Source of the DNA: Oscillospiraceae bacterium
GTDB taxonomy: Bacteria > Bacillota > Clostridia > Oscillospirales > Oscillospiraceae
Reading direction: 5' to 3'
Assembly: GCA_016290695.1 (NCBI GenBank)
Contig: JAEEUX010000177.1
Location: 1 to 5,448 of the forward strand
DNA length: 5,448 nt
Of the stretch, positions 1 through 5,442 are shown piece by piece. Numbering within the stretch: the stretch's first letter is position 1; each line of letters begins with the position of its first letter. A program made the position numbers and the translations under genes. The notes beneath the pieces were generated by a model. The model had not been told where the DNA came from and ran no database searches. It saw only the letters and a program-made list of their open reading frames with translations.

Positions 1-273
1 CTCAGCAAGAACCTCGTTCGGAACCTCGACGGAACCCTTGTCGGTTGCAATCACAAGCGCCGCGTCGGTGCTGTTGACAATCTCATTTACCGACGCCTTC
101 GGCAGCTCGACTTTGACTTCCTTCGCGTCGCCGGAGACCTCGGGCGCGATGACGATGGTGTCTGCCTTCTTCTCCGCCGCGTTCTTCACAGCGTCGGCAA
201 CGGTCTTTGTATCAAGCGTTGCCTTTGCAGCACCGCTTGCGTCAACCTTTGTTTCTACCTTTATAGTCTCAAC
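1..273 (-). other. Probable SLH-proximal domain, truncated by the window edge (residues 1691-1781)
   Basis: VDASGAAKATLDTKTVADAVKN-type sequence, then a run of V/I-rich strands (DTIVIAPE, KEVKVELPK), an A-x-L-V-I-A-T strand and GSVEVPNEVL make up the segment. I recall this arrangement (V-D-x-x-G-x-A...V-x-L-P...L-x-(I/V)-x-T-x-x-G-x-V-x-(V/L)-P) directly before SLH repeats in Clostridia proteins. The SLH repeats themselves are not in the window, so wall anchoring is inferred. Confidence 0.55.
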
Positions 274-3200
274 GGTTTTTTCCGCTGCGGGTGCGGTTTC
301 GGCGGGCTTGTCTTTATCCTCGGTCTTGTCGTCCTTCTTCTCGCTGCTACTGCTTCCGCCGCCCGAACCGCCGCCGTTATACTTCTCAGAGCCTTCCTCA
401 ACGGTGTAATCATCAGTATAATGTAAAACTATCTCGTCGCCGTTCTCTAAATACTGCTGTGCCACGCCGAGAACCGGGTGCTTGCCATTGAGCGTATACA
501 TCCAGCCGGAGAGATTGCCGTTATCAAATTCGCCTATTGTCAAATTGCCGCGAGTAATGCTCTCTACATAAACCGTGTTGAGCGAATATGTATATTCGCA
601 GCTCATGTTATTATCGGCAAGCGCCGTCTGAATAAGGTCCCAAGCGGTGGCGTTAATATCAACCACATATGCCTTTCTGGCTATCCATGTTTCGAGGTTG
701 CCGCTCTTAAGAGTATGCGTTTCGCCGGTGAGGTTTACTTTGCCATCCTCATCATAATGGATAGTGTCGCCAAGCAAAGTGAAATAAACCGTAATCGTAT
801 TTACATCTCCGCCGGACGACGGTCTTTTAACAACGTTTACAACGAACTGCGTCTCAACTCCGCTGTAGGACGCGGTGATTACGAGAGAAGCGCGGCTCCC
901 CGAATTAAAGCCGGTAATAGTAACGTCCGCTATATCAACATCGGTAACGCTGTCATCGCTCCAGACGGCCTTGAATACCATTCCGGTAGTATCAAAGGTA
1001 TCGCCGATATAGTATTCCGTCTTGTAATTGCCGCTGAGTTCAAGGCTCGTTATATAGGCTCTTTCGTCGATTACGGGATGCTTTTCTCCCTGAATCCAGT
1101 TCTTTTTGCTGGTTTCGGAATTATTAAGCAGCGCGAGAACCGTTCCGTCGCGCATCTCCTCGGCAGTAACAGCCTTGCCGAGTTTTTCCTTATCCGCGCC
1201 CATGGGATCGTCTGTGCGGTTGTGGTCGGTTTTTACAACGCTGGTATACTGCCAGTCAGAGGTACCCTTGTCCTCCGCGTCAACGAACTCCTTGATGTCG
1301 GCAATGCTGTCCTTGGAGGTATCGTAATAGAAAATACCGTCGTCATTCATGCCGAACGGGCGAGCACTCGTATCGATATGCTCAACGCCGCCTATTGCGT
1401 CCGTATGGCCGTTTGTATCGTAGAAATAGTTGTTTTCGATTACGTTATACTTATTCAGCGCGGCGTAATAACCTACTAATCCGCCGACGCAGGTTTCACC
1501 GGTAAGAGTGCCGTAGAATACATTGTTGCGGATATAGCCTATGCCGTTATCCCATGCCTGTTGGATGCCTTCATCGGCGCCTAAAAGGCCGCCGACGTAC
1601 TGTCTGCCGGTTATGGAAGCGCTGACATAACAGTTCTGAATGCTCACGGCGAGAGCGTTGGGAGCGCTGTTTGAGTTATAGCCCGCGCCTACGAGACCAC
1701 CGACGGATTTACCCGTAGCAACGATAGTGCCGGTAAACCAGAGATTTGTGAGATTGCCTGCGCCCATAGAGTTGCTGCTGCTTCCGAATATGCCGCCGAC
1801 GCGGTTTACACCATAGATTGTCGCAGCGCTGTGGCAGTTTGTTATTCTTCCCAAAAAGCTGCCGGCAAAGGTTCCGATACCGCTCTGCTGCTTGTCGTAG
1901 CCGATTACTACGCCTTCCTCGGCGCGGCAGTTATTGATGTAAATCGGGTTATAGGTGGATGCTGAGCCATTTACAAGGCCGCTCATCAGGGTAGAGGTGC
2001 CGGAAAGAAGCGTTATGTTGTCTATTCTTGCTATCCATGCGCCCACCGTCTGATTAGTCCATGAGCTTGCAATCAAGGCAGGCTCGGATATTTCTTCGCC
2101 GTAAATCTTTATGTTCTTGAGTATCGCGTTCTTTGCGTGATGGATAAGCCCCTTGGAGCCTTTTGGATAAGTGAGCGTATGCTCCGCGCCGTCTATTATT
2201 CCGCCGAAGAATTTGCCCTGCGGGCCGTTTGAGCCGATAGATTCCCAGTCGGCAGGCAGGGTAATATCGTTTACCATCTGGAAATAAAGGCCGCTGAGCG
2301 TATCGCCCTGTTCGACGTGCTGCTGAAGGATGACAAAATCATCCCCACTCTTCAGCAGGAAGGGGTCTTCCTCGCTTCCGGAACCCTCAAGAGGGAGCGT
2401 TGCGGGGCCGTAAGTGAGCTTTACAAAATCGCTGTAGGAAACGGACTTCTTCTCCGCATCGTCCGAAGCAACTGAGGTTACTGCGAAATAAACGTAGTAC
2501 GTGCCCTCGGGAAGACCATAATCAGGAATAAAGGAGAAATAATTGCCGAATCCACCGCCGCTTGCTGCGGGGGTGTAAGTTCCCGGAATAAGAGTTCCGC
2601 CTTCGGTGGAAGCTTCGGAATTATAATAGCACTCAACGGTGTAAGGATCGCAGCCGGTTTCTGTTACAGCGACATATGTACCGTTGATTCTGACCTGTTT
2701 ACCATCAACGGCAAGCCACATAGGATCGAAGGTTCTGCCCGAGGAATATTCCGTGCAATAGCTGCCTGCGCCGTCTTTGTTATTCAGAATACCAGGCTGG
2801 ATGGTAAAAACAGCGTCGTTTACATAGGTTAGATTAGTTGTAACTTTGGAAACGTCGCTTGTCGAGGTAGCAGAAGCTCCGTTTTTGGTCAGTGTTACTT
2901 TGCATGAATAATAGTATTCTCCTGCAAGTTCGCCTCCCTGGGATTCGTAGCTTGCGGAAGTCGCGCCCTTGATAATGCTTAGATTCCACTCGGAGTTTCC
3001 GCCATACCATTGATAACTGAGGACGCCTTGCTCAGGCTCACGTACTGCTATGGTAAGGGTAAAAGGAGCTTTCTTTTCCACGTTCAGCTCCGAAACCGGC
3101 TGAGTAATAATCTCCGGTCCTTCAAAATCCGCAACGGGAGTAATATGAAGCGTTGCTGTATGCTCCGCTTTGCTTCCGTCATTTCTTTCCTTGACGAGCT

Positions 3201-5343
3201 TGAGCGGAATGTTTGCGATACCGCTTGCGTCCTTATAACTCGCGAGGCTGATTTCCTTTGCGTTGAGATTTTCGGTATAAGGCTCAACTTCATTTCCGAG
3301 ATATAACTTGACGCCTTTTGCTCCGCTGAAATTGGCTGTAAGCTTTATTGTATCAGTCGCGGCGCTGCCGTACAAATCAGAAGCCCAATAGGTACCGTAT
3401 GCGCTGATAGTATTATCTAAAGTTACGGCGTTATTGGCGCCGTCGCTTACGTTTAGGGACGACAGGCACGGGATGGTATTTACCGTGAAATTATAAACAT
3501 CATATTCATAGAAATCGTCTTCAGCTTTGATGTATCCATCTTCGTTGCTATCATATTTTGTTCCGACGATTACTGTAAGTATATCGGCATTTCCGGCTTC
3601 AAAGCTGTCCGGAACGCTGATAGAAAAGCCGTTCAGGTAATTAGTTGCCTTTAGCTCCTTATCTGCCGAATTCCAGCCCACGGTATCTTTAATACCATTT
3701 ATTCTATATCCGAACCAAAGATTCTTACCGTGAGGCGATTTAATCAGGATAGAATCGTTTGCACCTTTTTCAAAGTGAGTGATGGTATAATCCGTTTTAC
3801 CTTCTTCAAACTCAAAATCGTGGATTAGTCCGCTTGCTGTTCCGCCGGAGTTGTATGTTATATCCTTTACAAATCCGTTTTCGGCGGAACCCGGGATGGC
3901 AGTAGGTTCGCTAATGATAACGGTTGCCATATTGCTCATGGCGGTATAATGCTGACCGTATGCGTCACATTCTGCATAAATATAATACTGCCACGTTCCA
4001 ACGTCTTCGGAGGTAATAATGGCGTTAATGTCCGCGACTCTTTCGGCTACGCCGCCCGACTTAGGACCAACGCGATACCACTGAGCCGCGGATAATTTTA
4101 CGTTTGAATTAGAGGTTAAAACGTCGTCGATATAATATCTGGCGTAAATCAGACTCGAGAAATTGAATTTCTCACCGACTTTAACATCGAAGGCTTTTGC
4201 CGGAAATCTGCCATTAAACTTGAGTTCTCCAGCCTTTTGAACGGTTACGGAACAGCCGGGAGCCATAATCGGACATTCGTGATTAGGAATATCCGTCGGA
4301 GTGCCCAGACTCCAGTCTGTTGCCGTCGCAAGGACTGTTCCGCTCGCGCTTATAACGTAGGTTCCGGCAGTGTCAAAGCCAAGCGTTACCTTGCCGTCCG
4401 CGTCGGTAGTCTTGCCCTCAATGGCATGAAAAACGCCGGATTCCCATGTTCCGATGCTCATGCCGGGAACCGGATTGGACTTCTCGTCCTTAAGCGTAAG
4501 TTCGATGTCCATGCCCTCGGTTATAGATGTGGTTGTCTTATCAAACTGGGTAAAATAATCAGCGCTGTATTGGTCTGCGTTGATAGAAACATAAAGATGA
4601 TTGTTTCGCGTTACTGTTGTGTCTCCGACGCCTAAAGCAATAGCTTCACCGTCTTTATAGAACGAGAGGTTGGATGTTTCAACGCCCCACAGTTTAGTTA
4701 CAAACAAGCCCCAATTGCTCTGACTTGTGGCATAATCGGCTCTCGTTTTCAGCTTTGTGTGAGCAGCTATAAGCGCCTCATCGTATGTGACTTTGCCATC
4801 ATAGTCATAGTCTACCGCAGATACGGAAACCGCGCAAACAGCTTTGCCGTCCTTATCCTGCGCTAAAGTGCCTCTGTCGCTCACGGTAAGCAGCACATTT
4901 ACATTCTGAGCGCCTATCTTGATGGCGGCTACATTACTTGTACCTGTGTATTGCACGCCATCGATGGTAGCGGTGGCAACTACGTAGCAGTACCTTACCG
5001 AGCCGGCGGCAGCGCTTCTGTCACTGAAATAACAGTTCGTACCGCTTCCGTTATAATTCCTTGTGTCTCCTGAATCAGCTACATTGTCTGCGCTGTTGTA
5101 CCAAGCGTAGCTGACAACAGTTCCCTCAGGAAGCGCTGTCGGCGAACCGCCTGCCGGGGTATATGTACCGACAGCGGCAGAAAGTTGAACGGAGCCCTGA
5201 TAGGCAATCCCGTACGGTTCGGTGTTCAGGTTGGTGCTGAATTGCAGCGTCCCGGGATCGCCGGGCGCGGCTGATGCGCTTACCGGGAAAAGCCCCAGCA
5301 CCAAAACAAGAACAATAAGCATGCTTAAAATTCTCTTTTTCAT
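1..5343 (-). CDS. Giant secreted multi-domain surface protein (GLUG beta-helix, Big_3, DUF4430), C-terminus beyond the window
   Basis: This is a probable surface adhesin or binding protein, exported by Sec and displayed outside the cell. The frame is uninterrupted for 1781 codons and runs off at base 1, so the true C-terminus is missing. The ATG at 5343-5341 is chosen because AAGGAG lies 6 bases upstream, an in-frame TAA sits at 5359-5361, and a signal peptide follows at once. Domains in order: three Ig-like domains interspersed with an EF-hand module, a regulatory-like beta domain and cadherin-like sandwiches; then a GLUG beta-helix, Big_3, DUF4430, a Gly/Ser linker and a probable SLH-proximal domain. 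There are 16 cysteines. No catalytic motif was recognised. Domain names come from reading motifs, not from a search. Expression as a single gene or operon cannot be judged because no neighbour is visible. The surface location is well supported; the ligand is unknown. Confidence 0.96.
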   Translation of the reverse strand, partial: MKKRILSMLIVLVLVLGLFPVSASAAPGDPGTLQFSTNLNTEPYGIAYQGSVQLSAAVGTYTPAGGSPTALPEGTVVSYAWYNSADNVADSGDTRNYNGSGTNCYFSDRSAAAGSVRYCYVVATATIDGVQYTGTSNVAAIKIGAQNVNVLLTVSDRGTLAQDKDGKAVCAVSVSAVDYDYDGKVTYDEALIAAHTKLKTRADYATSQSNWGLFVTKLWGVETSNLSFYKDGEAIALGVGDTTVTRNNHLYVSINADQYSADYFTQFDKTTTSITEGMDIELTLKDEKSNPVPGMSIGTWESGVFHAIEGKTTDADGKVTLGFDTAGTYVISASGTVLATATDWSLGTPTDIPNHECPIMAPGCSVTVQKAGELKFNGRFPAKAFDVKVGEKFNFSSLIYARYYIDDVLTSNSNVKLSAAQWYRVGPKSGGVAERVADINAIITSEDVGTWQYYIYAECDAYGQHYTAMSNMATVIISEPTAIPGSAENGFVKDITYNSGGTASGLIHDFEFEEGKTDYTITHFEKGANDSILIKSPHGKNLWFGYRINGIKDTVGWNSADKELKATNYLNGFSISVPDSFEAGNADILTVIVGTKYDSNEDGYIKAEDDFYEYDVYNFTVNTIPCLSSLNVSDGANNAVTLDNTISAYGTYWASDLYGSAATDTIKLTANFSGAKGVKLYLGNEVEPYTENLNAKEISLASYKDASGIANIPLKLVKERNDGSKAEHTATLHITPVADFEGPEIITQPVSELNVEKKAPFTLTIAVREPEQGVLSYQWYGGNSEWNLSIIKGATSASYESQGGELAGEYYYSCKVTLTKNGASATSTSDVSKVTTNLTYVNDAVFTIQPGILNNKDGAGSYCTEYSSGRTFDPMWLAVDGKQVRINGTYVAVTETGCDPYTVECYYNSEASTEGGTLIPGTYTPAASGGGFGNYFSFIPDYGLPEGTYYVYFAVTSVASDDAEKKSVSYSDFVKLTYGPATLPLEGSGSEEDPFLLKSGDDFVILQQHVEQGDTLSGLYFQMVNDITLPADWESIGSNGPQGKFFGGIIDGAEHTLTYPKGSKGLIHHAKNAILKNIKIYGEEISEPALIASSWTNQTVGAWIARIDNITLLSGTSTLMSGLVNGSASTYNPIYINNCRAEEGVVIGYDKQQSGIGTFAGSFLGRITNCHSAATIYGVNRVGGIFGSSSNSMGAGNLTNLWFTGTIVATGKSVGGLVGAGYNSNSAPNALAVSIQNCYVSASITGRQYVGGLLGADEGIQQAWDNGIGYIRNNVFYGTLTGETCVGGLVGYYAALNKYNVIENNYFYDTNGHTDAIGGVEHIDTSARPFGMNDDGIFYYDTSKDSIADIKEFVDAEDKGTSDWQYTSVVKTDHNRTDDPMGADKEKLGKAVTAEEMRDGTVLALLNNSETSKKNWIQGEKHPVIDERAYITSLELSGNYKTEYYIGDTFDTTGMVFKAVWSDDSVTDVDIADVTITGFNSGSRASLVITASYSGVETQFVVNVVKRPSSGGDVNTITVYFTLLGDTIHYDEDGKVNLTGETHTLKSGNLETWIARKAYVVDINATAWDLIQTALADNNMSCEYTYSLNTVYVESITRGNLTIGEFDNGNLSGWMYTLNGKHPVLGVAQQYLENGDEIVLHYTDDYTVEEGSEKYNGGGSGGGSSSSEKKDDKTEDKDKPAETAPAAEKTVETIKVETKVDASGAAKATLDTKTVADAVKNAAEKKADTIVIAPEVSGDAKEVKVELPKASVNEIVNSTDAALVIATDKGSVEVPNEVLAE
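274..375 (-). other. Low-complexity Gly/Ser and charged linker (residues 1657-1690)
   Basis: A Gly/Ser run (GGGSGGGSSSS) is followed by alternating Lys, Asp and Glu (EKKDDKTEDKDKP) and an Ala/Pro/Glu/Thr stretch. This is a flexible tether between the displayed domains and the C-terminal anchor region. Gly/Ser runs in this place are common just before SLH anchor regions of Clostridia surface proteins. Confidence 0.85.
406..804 (-). other. DUF4430 / transcobalamin C-terminal-like domain (residues 1514-1646)
   Basis: After an opening strand NTITVYFTLLG come the hallmarks of DUF4430 (PF14478): NATAWDLIQTAL (helix, Trp1568), YVESI, the invariant-type SGWMYTLNG (Trp1614, Tyr1616), and YLENGDEIVLHY (Asn1634-Gly1635-Asp1636). 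The family is related to the beta domain of transcobalamin and intrinsic factor, hinting at small-ligand or protein binding, but cobalamin binding cannot be inferred from this sequence. A DEDGK turn (residues 1531-1535) lies in an insertion near its start. Confidence 0.85.
826..1059 (-). other. Big_3 bacterial Ig-like domain (residues 1429-1506)
   Basis: The sequence follows the Big_3 (PF07523) signature closely: ITSLELSG, then YYIGDTFDTTGMVFKAVWSD, a short D-V-D-I strand, VTITGFNSGS, and ITASYSGVETQFVVNVV. The G-D-x-F-D-x-x-G-(L/M) core and the closing Y-x-G...F-x-V-x-V strand are both present and intact. These domains act as stalk units in Gram-positive surface proteins. Confidence 0.85.
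1066..2394 (-). other. GLUG-type right-handed beta-helix domain (residues 984-1426)
   Basis: The entry segment is characteristic: G-S-G-S-E-E-D-P-F-L-L, then YFQMVNDITLP, W-E-S-I-G and KFFGGIIDG. This N-cap is familiar from GLUG proteins of anaerobes. Repeating coils follow, each with an N-C or N-x-x-F/W strand, a T(I/L) strand and a VGG(I/L)xG turn. The exit segment has TAEEMRDGTVLALLN, a Trp (Trp1416) and KHPVID, also typical of the C-cap. Such solenoids in surface proteins usually present a binding face. No pectate-lyase-type catalytic residues were recognised, so an adhesive role is more likely than an enzymatic one. Confidence 0.8.
1465..1842 (-). repeat. Four GLUG coils with VGG(I/L)xG turns (residues 1168-1293)
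   Basis: VGGIFG begins at residue 1182, VGGLVG at 1214, VGGLLG at 1250 and VGGLVG at 1286, giving spacings of 32, 36 and 36 residues. Each is preceded by a strand such as ATIYG, GTIVATG, ASITG or GTLTG. The DNA copies have diverged at many silent positions, so the repeat is old at the protein level and not a recent tandem duplication. Two degenerate coils (residues 1120-1127 and 1159-1166) precede the set. Confidence 0.82.
2404..2811 (-). other. Unrecognised extracellular module (residues 845-980)
   Basis: This linker-sized module starts FTIQPGILNNKDG and includes SGRTFDPMWLAVDG and a Gly-rich turn (ASGGGFGNYF). It ends with LPEGTYYVYFAVTSV, a typical terminal beta-hairpin. Cys863, Cys898 and Cys905 fall within 43 residues. 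I cannot place it in a family; a beta-sandwich is likely from the strand pattern. Confidence 0.35.
2830..3120 (-). other. Ig-like domain 3 (residues 742-838)
   Basis: The opening GPEIITQPVSELNV is a common start of bacterial Ig-like domains. The core has SYQWYGG (Trp779) and EYYYSCKVTLTKNG (Cys814), ending with SDVSKV. The Q-W-Y...G-x-Y-Y-x-C-x-V pattern is the classic Ig layout of one core Trp plus a Y-x-C strand. This is the clearest of the three Ig-like copies. Confidence 0.7.
3133..3471 (-). other. Cadherin-like beta-sandwich domain (residues 625-737)
   Basis: The segment begins CLSSLNVSDG, the L-x-x-L-x-(V/L)-S/D-G opening typical of PF12733 domains. Strands with TIKLTANF, KGVKLYLGN, ANIPLKLV and EHTATLHITP follow. 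Such domains are spacer sandwiches in Gram-positive surface proteins. The assignment is from motif resemblance only. Confidence 0.5.
3472..3885 (-). other. Unassigned beta-rich module, cadherin-like at its end (residues 487-624)
   Basis: Alternating hydrophobic strands include SILIKSP, LWFGYRI, FSISVP and ILTVIVGT. The module ends with YDVYNFTVNTIP, the Tyr-x-Phe-x-Val type close seen in cadherin-like beta-sandwich domains (PF12733). It carries a second calcium-type loop. I do not recognise a specific family with confidence. Confidence 0.4.
3517..3552 (-). other. Second calcium-type loop (residues 598-609)
   Basis: DSNEDGYIKAED has Asp, Asn and Asp at positions 1, 3 and 5, Gly at 6 and Ile at 8, but Asp instead of Glu at position 12. 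It is acidic before and after (EDDFYEYD). It sits inside a beta module with no clear flanking helices, so it may be a dockerin/thrombospondin-like calcium loop in a strand connection and not a true EF-hand. Confidence 0.5.
3910..4227 (-). other. Ig-like domain 2 (residues 373-478)
   Basis: A late W-Y strand (AAQWYRV, Trp422) and a terminal strand pair WQYYIYAECDAYGQ...TAMSN match the layout of Ig-like domains 1 and 3, which suggests internal duplication of an ancestral module. The late-strand cysteine (Cys459) sits where Cys119 and Cys814 sit in the other two copies. Confidence 0.55.
4252..4518 (-). other. Carboxypeptidase-regulatory-like beta domain with Cys-PIMAPG-Cys tail (residues 276-364)
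   Basis: The pattern ELTLKDEKSNPVPG, then KTTDADGKVTLGF, then AGTYVISASG is that of small transthyretin/CnaB-like beta-sandwich repeats (G-x-V...T-D-x-x-G-x-y...G-x-Y-x-(I/V)). The segment ends with ECPIMAPGC, where Cys357 and Cys364 bracket six residues and could form a disulfide loop. No Lys/Asn/Glu isopeptide triad can be assigned by eye. Confidence 0.55.
4570..4905 (-). other. EF-hand-containing module (residues 147-258)
   Basis: The module opens with a strand (VNVLLTVSDRG), then carries a calcium loop with following helix (D178 to about H195), then FVTKLWGVETSN and a DGEAI turn. From memory, this arrangement recurs in large secreted Clostridia proteins that also carry DUF4430. Its order of strand, helix, Val-rich strand and N-G/D-G turn resembles the DUF4430 domain near the C-terminus, so the two may share a fold; that is inference. 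Confidence 0.6.
4777..4812 (-). other. Canonical EF-hand calcium loop (residues 178-189)
   Basis: The twelve residues DYDYDGKVTYDE place Asp at positions 1, 3 and 5, Gly at 6, a hydrophobic Val at 8 and the bidentate Glu at 12, exactly the EF-hand pattern. A helix (ALIAAH) follows. There is only one such loop in the module and no paired 22-residue dockerin repeat, so this looks like a structural calcium site and not a cellulosomal dockerin. Confidence 0.8.
4912..5244 (-). other. Ig-like domain 1 (residues 34-144)
   Basis: A beta-rich segment has the Ig-type core tryptophan in SYAWY (Trp81) and a late strand RYCYVVATATIDG (from Arg117) followed by a TSN edge. The same layout, a W-Y strand and then a Tyr/Cys-rich strand ending in (T)SN/TSD, recurs at residues 373-478 and 742-838. 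Cys104 and Cys119 could form a disulfide bond within the domain. It probably serves as a spacer or weak binding module. Confidence 0.6.
5269..5343 (-). other. Sec signal peptide (residues 1-25)
   Basis: There is a basic N-region (MKKR), a hydrophobic core of Leu, Val and Ile (residues 5-19), Pro20 as a helix breaker, and a V-S-A-S-A / A-P cleavage region. Signal peptidase I would most likely cut after Ala25. There is no lipobox cysteine, so the protein is not a lipoprotein. This directs the whole chain outside the membrane. Confidence 0.93.
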
Positions 5344-5349
5344 GTTTTT

Positions 5350-5355
5350 CTCCTT
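5350..5355 (-). promoter_or_regulatory. Shine-Dalgarno site of the surface-protein gene
   Basis: Read on the minus strand the sequence is AAGGAG, followed by six bases (AAAAAC) and then ATG. This is a near-ideal Gram-positive ribosome-binding site. Together with the in-frame TAA at 5359-5361, it settles the start codon against the alternative Met at residue 8. Confidence 0.93.
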
Positions 5356-5420
5356 TGTTTATTTATTTATCTGTGAAACGTTTGCTTGTGGTCTGCTTCA
5401 CGGATTTTATCGGGGTTAAG

Positions 5421-5442
5421 TTGTGTTGAGACGTTGTGTTGA
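5421..5442. repeat. 9-base direct repeat TTGTGTTGA, 13-base period
   Basis: TTGTGTTGA occurs at 5421-5429 and again at 5434-5442, so the two copies are offset by 13 bases, slightly over one helical turn. They lie 78 to 99 bases upstream of the start codon. This spacing would suit a protein-binding site, but two short copies may also be chance. The second copy nearly reaches the window edge, so further copies could exist outside. Confidence 0.35.

Noticed and set aside
38..409. Plus-strand open frame rich in Ser, Ala and Phe
   Set aside because: It is the reverse complement of the Gly/Ser and Lys/Glu linker region; the composition is an artefact of that low-complexity coding sequence.
478..1479. 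Plus-strand open frame of 333 codons
   Set aside because: It is antisense and in register with the well-supported minus-strand gene, whose Big_3, DUF4430 and GLUG motifs lie here. It has no recognisable domain and no ribosome-binding site was seen.
1465..1842. CRISPR array or DNA-level tandem repeat
   Set aside because: The periodicity (96-108 bases) is in the protein only; the DNA of the units is strongly diverged and there are no identical repeats with spacers.
3010..3306. Plus-strand open frame of 98 codons (and a minus-strand one in another frame at 3084-3293)
   Set aside because: Both overlap the cadherin-like and Ig-like domains of the real gene and show no motif of their own.
4237..4635. 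Plus-strand open frame of 132 codons
   Set aside because: It is antisense in register with the regulatory-like beta domain and has no start signal or recognisable domain.
4777..4812. Dockerin domain
   Set aside because: Only one calcium loop is present, without the paired 22-residue repeats, and it lies inside a larger module near the N-terminus.
5320..5322. Alternative start at Met8
   Set aside because: It would remove the basic N-region of the signal peptide and has no ribosome-binding site, whereas the ATG at 5343 has both.
5222..5419. Plus-strand open frame with a hydrophobic segment
   Set aside because: The hydrophobic run is the antisense of the signal peptide and AT-rich leader. The minus-strand start with its ribosome-binding site explains the region better.
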